In this document: in pieces, positions 34,564 to 43,222 of the stretch
Position numbering within the stretch: the stretch's first letter is position 1
Layout of the letters: each line of letters starts with the position of its first letter
Origin: Mesorhizobium sp. M00.F.Ca.ET.216.01.1.1
Lineage (GTDB): Bacteria > Pseudomonadota > Alphaproteobacteria > Rhizobiales > Rhizobiaceae
NCBI RefSeq assembly: GCF_004010325.2
Contig: NZ_SADR02000002.1
Coordinates: 346,980 to 410,979, forward strand
Length of the DNA: 64,000 nt
Reading direction: 5' to 3'
Program-made: the position numbers and the translations under genes
The notes under the pieces: model-generated
The model's database searches: none
Told to the model about the DNA's origin: nothing
The model's input: only the letters and a program-made list of their open reading frames with translations

Positions 34564-35589
34564 TCAGCGAGAGACCGGGACCCGCGGAATCAGAAATTTC
34601 CGCCGGTAGGCACCCGGTGTCATGCATACGTGACGTTTGAACACACGGCGAAAGAAGGCGGGATTTTCGTAGCCGACTTCGGAGGTGATTTCGTCGAGTG
34701 GTTTGTTGCTGCGCTCCAGGCGACGTTTGGCCGCCTCAATCCGTATGTTCTGTACGTAATCCAACGGAGACAGACCGGTCGCTTTCCTGAAGCGTCGCTC
34801 AAGACTGCGTGTCGAATGCCCGCAACGGTGTGACATCTCCTCAATTGGATTCGCGATAGAAAAGTGCGTCTCGAGCCATTTTTGAAGGTCAAGGATCAGG
34901 GCATCGCCGTGATCTAAGACCGGAAGAAAGCCTACATACGGCGCTTGTCCCTGCGAATGCCAATCAAGCAACATGAGACGAGCCATTGATTGGGCGGCAC
35001 TCGGGCCCACGAACCGTGTGATCAGGTGTAGTGCGAGATCGTGCCAGGAGAACACACCGCCGGTCATGACGAAGCGTTCCGGGTCACCCGCCGTAATCAA
35101 GACTTCTTCGAGACGCAGCCCGATGTCTGGAAAGTTGCGCTGAAAGGTTGGAGCAAATGCCCAATGGATCGTCGTTTGGCGACCAGCCAACAGGCCGGTC
35201 TCGGCCAGCAGAAGAACACCCGTGCACGTCGAACATAGCGTGGCTCCACCACGATACATCCGTTGCAGCCAGTCGACGATGTCGGGATAACGTCCGGTCT
35301 TCCAATCGGCTTCGGCAAACATCATCAAAGGCACGATAGCGATATCGGTCTGGTCAACCTCGCTCAAGGACCGGTCGGCCGCGATCGGCAGCCCGCTGGC
35401 GCCACGCAATGACCCGACCGTTGGGGCAACGATCTCCACATGGAACGGTTTAGCTGGCACGTCCGGCTCCAACGCTGCCAACAGCCCAAAGGCACTTAGA
35501 ACCTCATAAAGCCCGCTCAGTGGCGTCACCTGGGCTTCGGCCGTCGCCACGATACTCACGCGTAACGGCTGAGGTTGGCTTGGAGACAT
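34564..35589 (-). CDS. GlxA-type AraC-family regulator (DJ-1/PfpI domain plus AraC helix-turn-helix)
   Basis: The 341-residue protein has an N-terminal amidotransferase-like DJ-1/PfpI domain (LYEVLSAFGLLAALEPDVP, GGATLCSTCTGVLLLAETG with the elbow Cys, and VLITAGDPERFVMTGG). Its C-terminus is an AraC DNA-binding domain (ANPIEEMSHRCGHSTRSLER, TGLSPLDYVQNIRIEAAKR, EVGYENPAFFRRVFKR). GlxA-type proteins regulate catabolism of nitrogen compounds such as carnitine or arginine. The ATG at 35589 has GGGGTG upstream. The TPR protein is transcribed away from it and could be a target. Confidence 0.88.
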   Translation of the reverse strand: MSPSQPQPLRVSIVATAEAQVTPLSGLYEVLSAFGLLAALEPDVPAKPFHVEIVAPTVGSLRGASGLPIAADRSLSEVDQTDIAIVPLMMFAEADWKTGRYPDIVDWLQRMYRGGATLCSTCTGVLLLAETGLLAGRQTTIHWAFAPTFQRNFPDIGLRLEEVLITAGDPERFVMTGGVFSWHDLALHLITRFVGPSAAQSMARLMLLDWHSQGQAPYVGFLPVLDHGDALILDLQKWLETHFSIANPIEEMSHRCGHSTRSLERRFRKATGLSPLDYVQNIRIEAAKRRLERSNKPLDEITSEVGYENPAFFRRVFKRHVCMTPGAYRRKFLIPRVPVSR

Positions 35590-35914
35590 TTGCACCCCAA
35601 TGTCGGAAACGGACCGCTTACGTCGAGTATGACACTAGCGAGTCACGCGGCAACCGGCAATCTTCACATGAGAAAGGCCCCGTGGTTTGTACAGCTCACT
35701 CGGAGGGAGCGCCGCAGAGACACCCCGCTTTGTTTGGCGGCAATGTCGTCCGCTTTCAACTTTGTGACTGCAAAACAGCGCCACTGACGGGCGTAGTAAC
35801 CCGTTCAACAGGGAGGTTCCGATGAAACATCGCAGCATTGATCCCAGTAGGGCGCCGCGCGATTGCGATAGCCCTCCCCGAAAAAGCCCAATAATTCCAT
35901 GCGGGAGGTCAACC
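35590..35914. other. Divergent intergenic region between the AraC-type regulator and the TPR gene
   Basis: About 325 bases hold both promoters. No family-like coding sequence is present; a frame entering the TPR gene from 35822 lacks protein character. GGGAGG before 35915 is the TPR gene's ribosome site. I see no clear operator palindrome. Confidence 0.4.
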
Positions 35915-37582
35915 ATGACAACGAAATCCACATCGGTCGGCATCGCGGCCGCGCTGGCGGTGATGATCGGCATCTCGGCAAGCGCCGCCGCGGCCGATCG
36001 GGGCGCGGCAACGGAAGACGATCACGTGCACCCGCCGGCGGCCGGCGAGAAGCTCGGCGCGGTGCATTTCCCGGTTTCCTGCAATCCCGAGGCGCAGGCA
36101 GGCTTTAGCCGTGCCGTCGCGATGCTGCATTCCTTCTGGTACGAGGAGGCGGTCAAAGCCTTCACCGGCGTTGCCGAGGCCGATCCCGGCTGCGCGATGG
36201 CCTGGTGGGGCGTCGCGATGAGCCATTGGTATCCGCTGTGGTACCCGCCGAACCCCGCGGCCCTCAAGGCCGGGGCCGCGGCGGTCGCGAAGGCGGAGGC
36301 GGTCGGCGCCAAGTCCGAGCGCGAGCGCGGTTATATCGCGGCGATCGCCGCATTCTATCGCGACAGCGATAAGCTCGACCACCGCAGCCGGGCGCTCGCC
36401 TACGAGCACGCCATGGCAAGTCTCCACGAGCGCTATCCTGACGATCGCGAGGCCGCGATCTTTTATGCGCTCGCCCTCAATGCGACCGCCCTGCCCACCG
36501 ACAAGACCCTAACAAACCAGAAAAAGGCGGCGGCGATCCTGGGGCCGATCTTCGCCGAGCAACCGAACCATCCGGGGGTCGCGCACTACCTGATCCACAG
36601 CGACGACGCGCCACCGCTGGCTAAAGCCGGGCTTGAGGCGGCGCGCCGCTATGCCGAGATCGCCCCCTCGGTGCCGCACGCCCTCCACATGCCGTCGCAC
36701 ATATTCACCCGGCTCGGCTACTGGCAGGAATCGATCGATAGCAATGTACGCTCGGCAGCAGCGGGCCAGGAATACGCCAAGACGGCGTTCGGCGAGGGCG
36801 TAGCCTGGGACCAGTCGCTTCATGCGATGGATTACCTCGCTTATGGCTACCTTCAGCTAGGCCAGAACCGAAAAGCAAAGGCGGTGCTTGACGACATCAG
36901 CGCCTTCAAAAAGGCGACCCCGGACAGCCTGCCCGCCGCCTATGCCTTGGCGGCCATCCCGGCCAGGTACGCGATCGAGAGACGCAACTGGGCGGAAGCG
37001 GCGAAGGTCGAACTCTCGCCGGCGACGTTCGCCTGGGACAAGTTCCCCTGGGCCACGGCAATGATCGCGTTCGCGCGGGCCCTCGGAGACGCGCATACCG
37101 GCGATCTTGCAACTGCCAAAGCCGAGATCGGTAAGCTGGCGGCCGCCCGCGATGCGCTGAAGGCGAACAACGAATACTGGTCCGACCAGGTCGAGGCTCA
37201 GCGGCAGGCTGCGGCAGCGATTCTCGCGCAGGCGGAAGGTCGCCAGGACGAGGCGCTGCGCGAGCTGCGCGCCGCCGCCGATCTTGAGGACGGGATGCAG
37301 AAGCATCCCGTGACGCCCGGCAGCATCGTGCCCCTGCGCGAGCTGCTGGGCGATCTCCTCCTCGAAATCGGCCAACCCGGCGCCGCGCTGGCCGAATACG
37401 AACGCTCGCTGAAGAGCGCCCCCAACCGGTTCCGCACCCTGTACGGCGCAGCCAAGGCGGCGAATGCGGCCGGCGATCCTGCGAAGGCCAAACAATATTT
37501 CGGCGAACTCACCCGGCTCGCCGGAAACGCCGACACGCCTCTCCCCGAACTTGCGGAAGCGACGGCCTATCTGGCGCGATGA
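35915..37582 (+). CDS. Exported tetratricopeptide-repeat protein, 555 residues
   Basis: A Sec signal (SVGIAAALAVMIGISASAAA) is followed by a His-containing linker (EDDHVHPP) and TPR-like helical repeats: FSRAVAMLHSFWYEEAVKAF, CAMAWWGVAMSHWYPLWYPP, RYAEIAPSVPHALHMPSHIF, MDYLAYGYLQLGQNRKAKAV and, at the end, AALAEYERSLKSAPNRFRTL. Many conserved His, Trp and Tyr residues in the N-terminal half suggest a metal- or ligand-binding surface. Family members are widespread in proteobacteria without a known role. GGGAGG lies eight bases before the ATG. Confidence 0.8.
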   Translation: MTTKSTSVGIAAALAVMIGISASAAAADRGAATEDDHVHPPAAGEKLGAVHFPVSCNPEAQAGFSRAVAMLHSFWYEEAVKAFTGVAEADPGCAMAWWGVAMSHWYPLWYPPNPAALKAGAAAVAKAEAVGAKSERERGYIAAIAAFYRDSDKLDHRSRALAYEHAMASLHERYPDDREAAIFYALALNATALPTDKTLTNQKKAAAILGPIFAEQPNHPGVAHYLIHSDDAPPLAKAGLEAARRYAEIAPSVPHALHMPSHIFTRLGYWQESIDSNVRSAAAGQEYAKTAFGEGVAWDQSLHAMDYLAYGYLQLGQNRKAKAVLDDISAFKKATPDSLPAAYALAAIPARYAIERRNWAEAAKVELSPATFAWDKFPWATAMIAFARALGDAHTGDLATAKAEIGKLAAARDALKANNEYWSDQVEAQRQAAAAILAQAEGRQDEALRELRAAADLEDGMQKHPVTPGSIVPLRELLGDLLLEIGQPGAALAEYERSLKSAPNRFRTLYGAAKAANAAGDPAKAKQYFGELTRLAGNADTPLPELAEATAYLAR

Positions 37583-37679
37583 ACGGCATGTACGCCTCGC
37601 GGCGTCAGGAGAAGCTCCGCTCTAACCGGCGGCTCCTGACGCCGCAATTTTTCCATGCGGGAGCCTTGTGCAACGAAGA

Positions 37680-37997
37680 AACCGGCCTGCATTTTACCCA
37701 CACGATTTCCGGCGGGTGTTTGTGCGGGCCTGCAAAAAAGCGCGGGTCCACTGGCTTACGATCAAGCGCCTGCTCAACCACGCCAAAGACAGCCGTGACG
37801 TGACGGAGAAACACTACTCGTCGGAGGAAGGTGATCTGTTCGAGGCAACACAAGCGGCCGCCGATAAGCTGGACAAGCAGTTCGGCTTGGTCAAAGCACC
37901 GGAGCCGGTGCAGGAGCCGCAGCAGCGCGTCTATCAAGCGGCGAACGGCAATCTCGCCCGCGAGGCCGCATCCAACGAGAATGCTGCGGCGCGGTGA
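37680..37997 (+). pseudogene. C-terminal fragment of a tyrosine recombinase/integrase
   Basis: About 70 residues match the end of the catalytic domain of phage-type integrases: YPHDFRRVFVRACKKARVHW with the second Arg of the HxxR box, LTIKRLLNHAKDSRDVTEKH with the conserved His, and HYSSEE with the nucleophile Tyr in its context. The N-terminal DNA-binding and core domains are absent; sequence before 37680 is unrelated. It is a remnant of an integrative element and may be linked to the tRNA-derived att site 3.8 kb to the left. Confidence 0.72.
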
Positions 37998-38131
37998 CGA
38001 TTTCCTTATCTAAGCTATCACTAAGTGGTACAATCCACTTAGCCGCAGAGCGACCTAAACGTCCCCCTAGTCCCCGGGTCGCGGGCGAGTGAATTGGGGC
38101 CAGTCGCCCATGCTGGTGGCTGGTCCTCTTC

Positions 38132-38452
38132 TTGTGCTCACCAGCGATCCCGTTATCCTCTGAAAGCCCGGCTGCCCGGTCAATTACCGAAAACCATCCT
38201 GTCCGGCCCGAGGGGCCCACTCCAAAACGGGGTCCTTATTCCACGCCGAAACACACAGGTGGCTTTCATACTGGCATCGGTTGGTATCCAAGATTCGGAC
38301 GTTGGCGTCGGCAAGGATGGGGTCTGCCTGCTCTGCTCGCTGTCTTCGGCGGCGCAGGCGCCGTCATTGCGGGCTATCTCATTGTGGAGCGGTTTCAGCA
38401 GTGGAAGGCGGGATGCACGACGCAACGTCGAGGAAAGTCCAAACAGGGCTAA
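38132..38452 (+). CDS. Uncertain small membrane protein
   Basis: A 106-codon frame whose second half (GLPALLAVFGGAGAVIAGYL) forms one hydrophobic helix. The first half is Pro/Ser-rich and has no ribosome site. It could be a remnant or a chance frame in the debris between the integrase fragment and the small phage-type genes; nothing else is visible from 37998 to 38467. Confidence 0.25.
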   Translation: MCSPAIPLSSESPAARSITENHPVRPEGPTPKRGPYSTPKHTGGFHTGIGWYPRFGRWRRQGWGLPALLAVFGGAGAVIAGYLIVERFQQWKAGCTTQRRGKSKQG

Positions 38453-38467
38453 AACAACTAGGCCCAC

Positions 38468-38785
38468 CTATTCATCCCGCCAGATTACTCGACGCACCAC
38501 TCTTATCTCGGCAAGCCGCCTAACACGGATTCCCTGGCGTTCTCGCGCCGAAGGGTTTTGCATCTCGACGTGCATGTACTCGTTCTTGTCGCAGCGCTCG
38601 CAGCTCATTTTGCTCCCCACCGACTCGGCTTCAATGTCTCCGAAGATTTCCCTCAGGTCACTCGGCTGGTACCAGCGCTTGACGTTGCAGAGGCCGCACT
38701 GGACGCGCACAAGCTGCCCACAATCATGGGCGTTGCCGAGCTTCCATTCGCTTCCGCGCCTGGGTCTTCCACCGGTATCGGGCAT
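38468..38785 (-). CDS. Zinc-ribbon-like small protein, phage/plasmid type
   Basis: The 105-residue minus-strand protein has two cysteine pairs (VQCGLCNVKRWYQPSDL and KMSCERCDKNEYMHVEM) separated by FGDIEAESVG, the spacing of a zinc ribbon. Proteins of this shape occur in rhizobial prophage and plasmid regions. The start is the ATG in the context MPDTGGRPRRG; the frame is open further but without protein-like features. The C-terminus is Arg-rich (IRVRRLAEIRVVRRV), suggesting nucleic-acid contact. Confidence 0.6.
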   Translation of the reverse strand: MPDTGGRPRRGSEWKLGNAHDCGQLVRVQCGLCNVKRWYQPSDLREIFGDIEAESVGSKMSCERCDKNEYMHVEMQNPSARERQGIRVRRLAEIRVVRRVIWRDE

Positions 38786-38884
38786 GACCCAAAATAGGAA
38801 CCCATTCCTCTTTCGGTCAATTCGCGCTTGACAATTTTGTTCCTTTTTTGTTCTCTTTAGCCATGGAGCGTTGGAGTGACCGCC

Positions 38885-39064
38885 ATGGACCACATTGTGA
38901 CGCTGGACAGCCGCCAAGAGGCCGCCCTTCAGGCCGTCGCCGATAAGTTCGTTGCCGTGCACAAGGGCGATGTAATGAAGGCGCTCAAGGAAATGATCGT
39001 ACTCAATGGGCACCTCCAGGACCGCCTCGACGCGTACACTGCACCGCGCCGGGCCAGCCGCTAG
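38885..39064 (+). CDS. Small hypothetical protein, 59 residues
   Basis: The product begins MDHIVTLDSRQEAALQAVAD and is helical (FVAVHKGDVMKALKEMIVL). GGAG lies nine bases upstream of the ATG. It is followed eleven bases later by another small gene with a perfect ribosome site, so the pair is likely cotranscribed. No function recognised. Confidence 0.55.
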   Translation: MDHIVTLDSRQEAALQAVADKFVAVHKGDVMKALKEMIVLNGHLQDRLDAYTAPRRASR

Positions 39065-39074
39065 GAGGAACGAA

Positions 39075-39284
39075 ATGGGCATCTACCATTTGGACGCAGA
39101 GGCCAAGGCGGAGTTGCATTTCGAGGCGATCAAGCTGATCGCCCGGTATGAGAGCCCGTTAGAGACCATAAAGGCGCTCATGGCTTACAATTGCGAATTG
39201 GAGACCCAAATTCTCGCCCTCGCTCACCGACATCCGGAGCTGGTTGCGATCAGCTTCGACCCCACGCCGCCAGTTGTGGAATGA
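39075..39284 (+). CDS. Small hypothetical protein, 69 residues
   Basis: A perfect AGGAGG stands six bases before the ATG. The sequence (GIYHLDAEAKAELHFEAIKL, TIKALMAYNCELETQILAL) is helical and acidic. It forms a two-gene unit with the preceding small gene and resembles accessory-region proteins of rhizobia; the function is unknown. Confidence 0.55.
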   Translation: MGIYHLDAEAKAELHFEAIKLIARYESPLETIKALMAYNCELETQILALAHRHPELVAISFDPTPPVVE

Positions 39285-39591
39285 CAACAGTGGATAGCGT
39301 GCTGCCGACGCTTGCGTTCAGCGGCCTCCGCCCCGCGATCAACCAGATCTTCTAGCAAAGTGACTCACATGGAACGCCATCTTTATCGCGGCCGAGTTTG
39401 CCGGTGTTGCGCCATTTGCCGTAGCGCGTCGGACGAGCGGCAGGGCGCCCCCGACAACGTTCGGCAAAGGCGGATGCCAGATGGAAACTCATATACGGAG
39501 AATTATGGCGCCTCGGAAACACATTGAAGGCACGCAAAGCTTGCGCCGGTCACGGTCTCATGATTGCTTAAGGTTGAAAGTGGGGGATTCA
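39285..39591. other. Intergenic region before the exported amidohydrolase
   Basis: About 300 bases with no supported gene. The amidohydrolase frame stays open upstream to 39481, but the residues there are Arg- and His-rich and precede a clear Tat-like signal, so they are not included. GGGGGATTC before 39592 is the probable ribosome site. Confidence 0.4.
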
Positions 39592-41310
39592 ATGCATCGC
39601 CGAGATTTCTTGAAGCAGACTTCGCTGTCTGTAGTTGCGCTTGCTGCGGGGTGTACGTCCGAAGATTCCACCGAGCCGGGTCAGGGGCTTCCAATAATCG
39701 ACGCCCACTGCCACGTCTTTAATGCATCCGATTTGCCAACAACGCGCTTTCTTCGACAGGTCGTCTTCGAGGATTATCCAAAGCAATCGGCAACCCGGAT
39801 CCTGGCAGTCCGCGATCCTGATGTCACCGACGAATTCATTCAGCTCATCCTGCGACTGCTCGGAGCCAATAACGCCCCCAGCGCCGATCAGGAGATCGCC
39901 TATTTGGCAACCGGTCGAAATGGTCTGCCAACCGCGCAATCAGCCGAGAGTGCGCGCGCAGCCGCGATTGAAGACACAGCGCAGCATCTGCTCTTCCTGG
40001 ATCGGAGAAGAAGACGCGCCGCCACCATGGGAGGCCCCTCTGAACTGTCAAACCGATCACCGTTGCCGGAAGAAAAATTCCTGAACTATATGGTCGGGCA
40101 GCCGATGATGACCCTCCGGGCGGAGGAGCCACTTTCAACTGCACAAGCTCGTGCCGCAAGTCAGCGAGCATTCAATCGTCAAGATGCTGTTGGGCGATAC
40201 TTAAACTGGTTCAGCCTCTTTCGGCTTTACCGGCATGTGTTGGCGGAACGGCTCATTTCCGACACGGAACGACAGGGCTTCCGGCCGGTCATGCTGACCC
40301 CCGCGTTGGTGGACTATGACGAATGGCTCTACGAGGACGTCGATGTCTCGCCGCTCACCCGGCAGATGGTGGTGATGGATCGCATATCGCAACGCATGGC
40401 GAAGACAAAGACAGGGCCTGTGCTTCATGCCTATATGGGCTTTGATCCGCTGCGGGAGGTTGCTTATCGCGCAGGCAAGAGCTCCGTCAGTTCGCTGACG
40501 ACGGTCCGCACCGCCCTGGCAGAGCACGGATTCATCGGTGCGAAACTCTACCCGCCCATGGGATTTCGCGCTTCGGGCAACGAACCTCCCTATCCCAAGC
40601 GGACCGCCAAGGCCTTGGGCTTCGAGCCAAGTAAACAGCTGGATGCTGCGCTCCATGATCTCTACCATCTGTGCGTGGAACTGGATGCTCCAATCCTTGC
40701 CCATGGTTATGCATCGAACGGCTCAGGCCCTGACTACGCAAAACGAGGCGACCCCGCTTACTGGATTCCAATTTTCGAACAGTTTCCGACCTTGCGGGTT
40801 TGCCTTGCCCATTTCGGTGGCTTTGATGCGCGGTCTGCAGGGCGCGAAGGTATGCCCCTGCCTGAGGGCAGCTGGGAGTGGCGGCTCGGTGAGTTTATCA
40901 AATCTCACCCGCGGCAGAATGTTGTTGCCGACATCAGCTATTTCTCAGAAATTCTGACAGCCAAGGCCGATGCCAGAAAGTCACTCGCTACCTCCTTCAA
41001 ACGCTGGTTGACAGAATTCGACTCTGGTTGTGACCACATCCTCTTTGGGAGCGACTGGATCATGCTGGGTAAGGAGGCCGGTTACGACCATTACATAGAA
41101 AGCATCAACGCCTTCTTGCGGACTGACTGCAACTTGTCCGACGACGCTTGCGACAAGATTTTCCGACGCAATGCAATGCGATTTCTTCCACTCGAGCGCG
41201 GGAGTCAGGGGCGGAACCGTCTCGTTGCCTACTATCGAAAAAATGGGCTCGATGACTCACGCTTGCCGTCGGCGAGCACGCGGCTCCTGGCAGACTTATT
41301 CGGGCGCTAG
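39592..41310 (+). CDS. Exported lipoprotein amidohydrolase (metal-dependent, TIM-barrel)
   Basis: The 572-residue protein starts MHRRDFLKQTSLSVVALAAG followed by Cys: a twin-arginine-like RRDFLK plus a lipobox, suggesting Tat export and lipid anchoring. The enzyme part has the amidohydrolase-2 ligands: IDAHCHVFNA (His-x-His), APILAHGYASNG, VCLAHFGGFDARSAG and ILFGSDWIMLG with the catalytic Asp. A long insertion (residues about 75-200) follows the first strand, making it larger than usual members (300-400 residues). The substrate is unknown. It stands alone as a single-gene unit. Confidence 0.8.
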   Translation: MHRRDFLKQTSLSVVALAAGCTSEDSTEPGQGLPIIDAHCHVFNASDLPTTRFLRQVVFEDYPKQSATRILAVRDPDVTDEFIQLILRLLGANNAPSADQEIAYLATGRNGLPTAQSAESARAAAIEDTAQHLLFLDRRRRRAATMGGPSELSNRSPLPEEKFLNYMVGQPMMTLRAEEPLSTAQARAASQRAFNRQDAVGRYLNWFSLFRLYRHVLAERLISDTERQGFRPVMLTPALVDYDEWLYEDVDVSPLTRQMVVMDRISQRMAKTKTGPVLHAYMGFDPLREVAYRAGKSSVSSLTTVRTALAEHGFIGAKLYPPMGFRASGNEPPYPKRTAKALGFEPSKQLDAALHDLYHLCVELDAPILAHGYASNGSGPDYAKRGDPAYWIPIFEQFPTLRVCLAHFGGFDARSAGREGMPLPEGSWEWRLGEFIKSHPRQNVVADISYFSEILTAKADARKSLATSFKRWLTEFDSGCDHILFGSDWIMLGKEAGYDHYIESINAFLRTDCNLSDDACDKIFRRNAMRFLPLERGSQGRNRLVAYYRKNGLDDSRLPSASTRLLADLFGR

Positions 41311-42151
41311 CCAAGGGCCGCGTAAATAACTCTGGGGCCGAATGCTGACTAAAACCTATCCGATATTGTGCATCGCAGGGAAATTGCTGATTGGCGCACG
41401 TCAGGATAGCTCTGCAGCGTTTCGAGGCCTCAGGGCGGCACCTTCGCCAAATGCCCGCGACGACGCGCGCTAGCGGGCCCTCGCAGGGGCTGTTTGGCGG
41501 CCGCTCGCAATTCGACCAAGCGGGTGCCCCCGCGCAATGTCGTCGTCGCAATGGCCCGTGGCTGCCTCAGGCGAGCCCGCCAGCGCGTTTTTTGGGCGCA
41601 CGCGGTGCGAGGGGCCGGGCGAGGGCAATCGCGCGCGCTGGCACGCCCTGTAAATGGTTCGATGCGTTAGATTCCATCCACTAGAGATATTCGGAGCTCG
41701 GTTTGCTGAGAATTCTGATCAAAGCGGCCATTTTCTCGCACCCGCAGCCTTGTTTCATTGGAAAAGGGGCGTCCGGCGTGTCTGCTTTCGGGGGGTGGCA
41801 AGCTGAATTCTACGGCAGAGATGAAGGCGCAAAGCTGCTACTCCCCGAGCGTAGCGCCAAGATCTGCCGAGGGTCACGGTCTGCCGCTGGGCGGTCGCGA
41901 AGGAAAGAGTATTGAAAGGGGTCAGATCTTCTCTTTGGCCTGATCGTGATGGATACGAACCCGGCACAGCTCCGCTGTTCGGTTCCGGTCCGCAATCTTA
42001 TGCAACATGACTCGATGTCGGTCGGCAACTCCGCGCCACGAAACAGCCGTTCCCTGAGTGGGGTGGGATGTCCGTTTTCGCGCCAAAGAGGGTCGATCGG
42101 TGCGGTTGGAATATCTTGGTTGAATTTGTGATGTGGATGATTCCTTGACCT
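41311..42151. other. 840-base region without supported genes
   Basis: Several short frames exist on both strands but none has a ribosome site, signal or family match. Composition varies, with a GC-rich first half and a more AT-rich second half, consistent with old insertions or decayed genes. No tRNA or repeat was seen. Confidence 0.4.
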
Positions 42152-43072
42152 TTATTGGGCCACGGCCTCTCGAAGCCAGTTGCGAAAGTTCCGGAAACCG
42201 TTGGATCGCAGTTTCGATTCGTGGAATACGAACGAATAATAATCGCGTACCACGTCATTTGCAAATAGAGCTACCAATTGCTTGTTCATGAGTTCCTGCT
42301 TTACCAGGGTTAGCCTTACGATGGCGATGCCGAGCCCCTCGATTGCGGCCGGCAATTCGAGGCCCGAACTTTCAAAATCAATGAAGCGCGTGTTGGAGAA
42401 GATCCTGGCGGCACGCGGGCCGAGCCAGCACTCCCAGTTCTTGGTGAATTCCGCCGAACGCAGAAGGACGTGGTGCTCCAGATCGTCGGGACCGGCCAGC
42501 GGCGGAGCTTTGCGCAGATAGGACGGGCTGCAAACCGGGGACAAGTCCCCGTCGGCGAGGATTTCCGACACGTAGCCCTTGGACGTAACGTCGGTTCCGA
42601 CCCGGATCGCCCCGTCCATAATGCCGTCGTCCTCTCCGCCGATAACGAACTTCACTGCGATTTCAGGATGAGTTGCATAGAGCGTCCCGAGCACCGGCAG
42701 GACACATTTCTGAAGAAAGACCCTCGGAGAACCGATGACAAGCGGCCGGCTGCCGGCACTGGCCGAAATATCCTGAGTCACGAAGCGGATTTCGCCCAAA
42801 GCGGCATGTATTTTCGACCAATACTGCTTGCCAGCTTTGGTGAAAACAATACGGCGGTGGGCGCGCTCGAAAAGCGGGCAGGCCAAAAACGATTCGAGAT
42901 TGCGCACCTGGCGGCTGACCGCGCCGGGCGTTAGGCACAATTCCTCCGCCGCTTTGGCGACGCTCAGATGCCGGCCGACCGCTTCGAATACCGGAAGCGA
43001 TGTCATCGGCGGCAGGGTCCTGATCGGCTTTCGATTCAACAAGTACAGCCTGCTGCCGCCCGCCACCCACAC
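42152..43072 (-). CDS. LysR-family regulator, GcvA-like
   Basis: The protein of up to 306 residues has the GcvA-type start RTLPPMTSLPVFEAVGRHLS and helix-turn-helix VAKAAEELCLTPGAVSRQVR. An effector domain follows (RPLVIGSPRVFLQKCVLPVL, EIAVKFVIGGEDDG, ELPAAIEGLGIAIVRLTLV). The exact start is unclear: GTG at 43072 or another alternative codon before RTLPPM. It is divergent from the binding protein/lyase/ABC operon, and a TTGAGT-AAA-ACTCAA element lies between them, so it most likely controls that operon. Confidence 0.86.
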   Translation of the reverse strand: MWVAGGSRLYLLNRKPIRTLPPMTSLPVFEAVGRHLSVAKAAEELCLTPGAVSRQVRNLESFLACPLFERAHRRIVFTKAGKQYWSKIHAALGEIRFVTQDISASAGSRPLVIGSPRVFLQKCVLPVLGTLYATHPEIAVKFVIGGEDDGIMDGAIRVGTDVTSKGYVSEILADGDLSPVCSPSYLRKAPPLAGPDDLEHHVLLRSAEFTKNWECWLGPRAARIFSNTRFIDFESSGLELPAAIEGLGIAIVRLTLVKQELMNKQLVALFANDVVRDYYSFVFHESKLRSNGFRNFRNWLREAVAQ

Positions 43073-43115
43073 GGAAACCCCGTAGGATTTCTCCTGGCGA
43101 GAAAGTAGGCGATCA

Positions 43116-43130
43116 TTGAGTAAAACTCAA
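43116..43130. promoter_or_regulatory. Putative LysR-type box
   Basis: TTGAGT and ACTCAA are perfect inverted halves three bases apart, fitting the T-N11-A type sites bound by LysR regulators. It lies in the 150-base gap between the regulator and the binding-protein gene, 92 bases before the latter's start. Confidence 0.5.
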
Positions 43131-43222
43131 CTGAATGCAAAAAATTTCGATTTTCGCCAGCCTGCGGGCTTCCTATCGTCTGGCGCGACCGTTGGCCTCC
43201 GACGGTTGATTGGGAGGATAGT

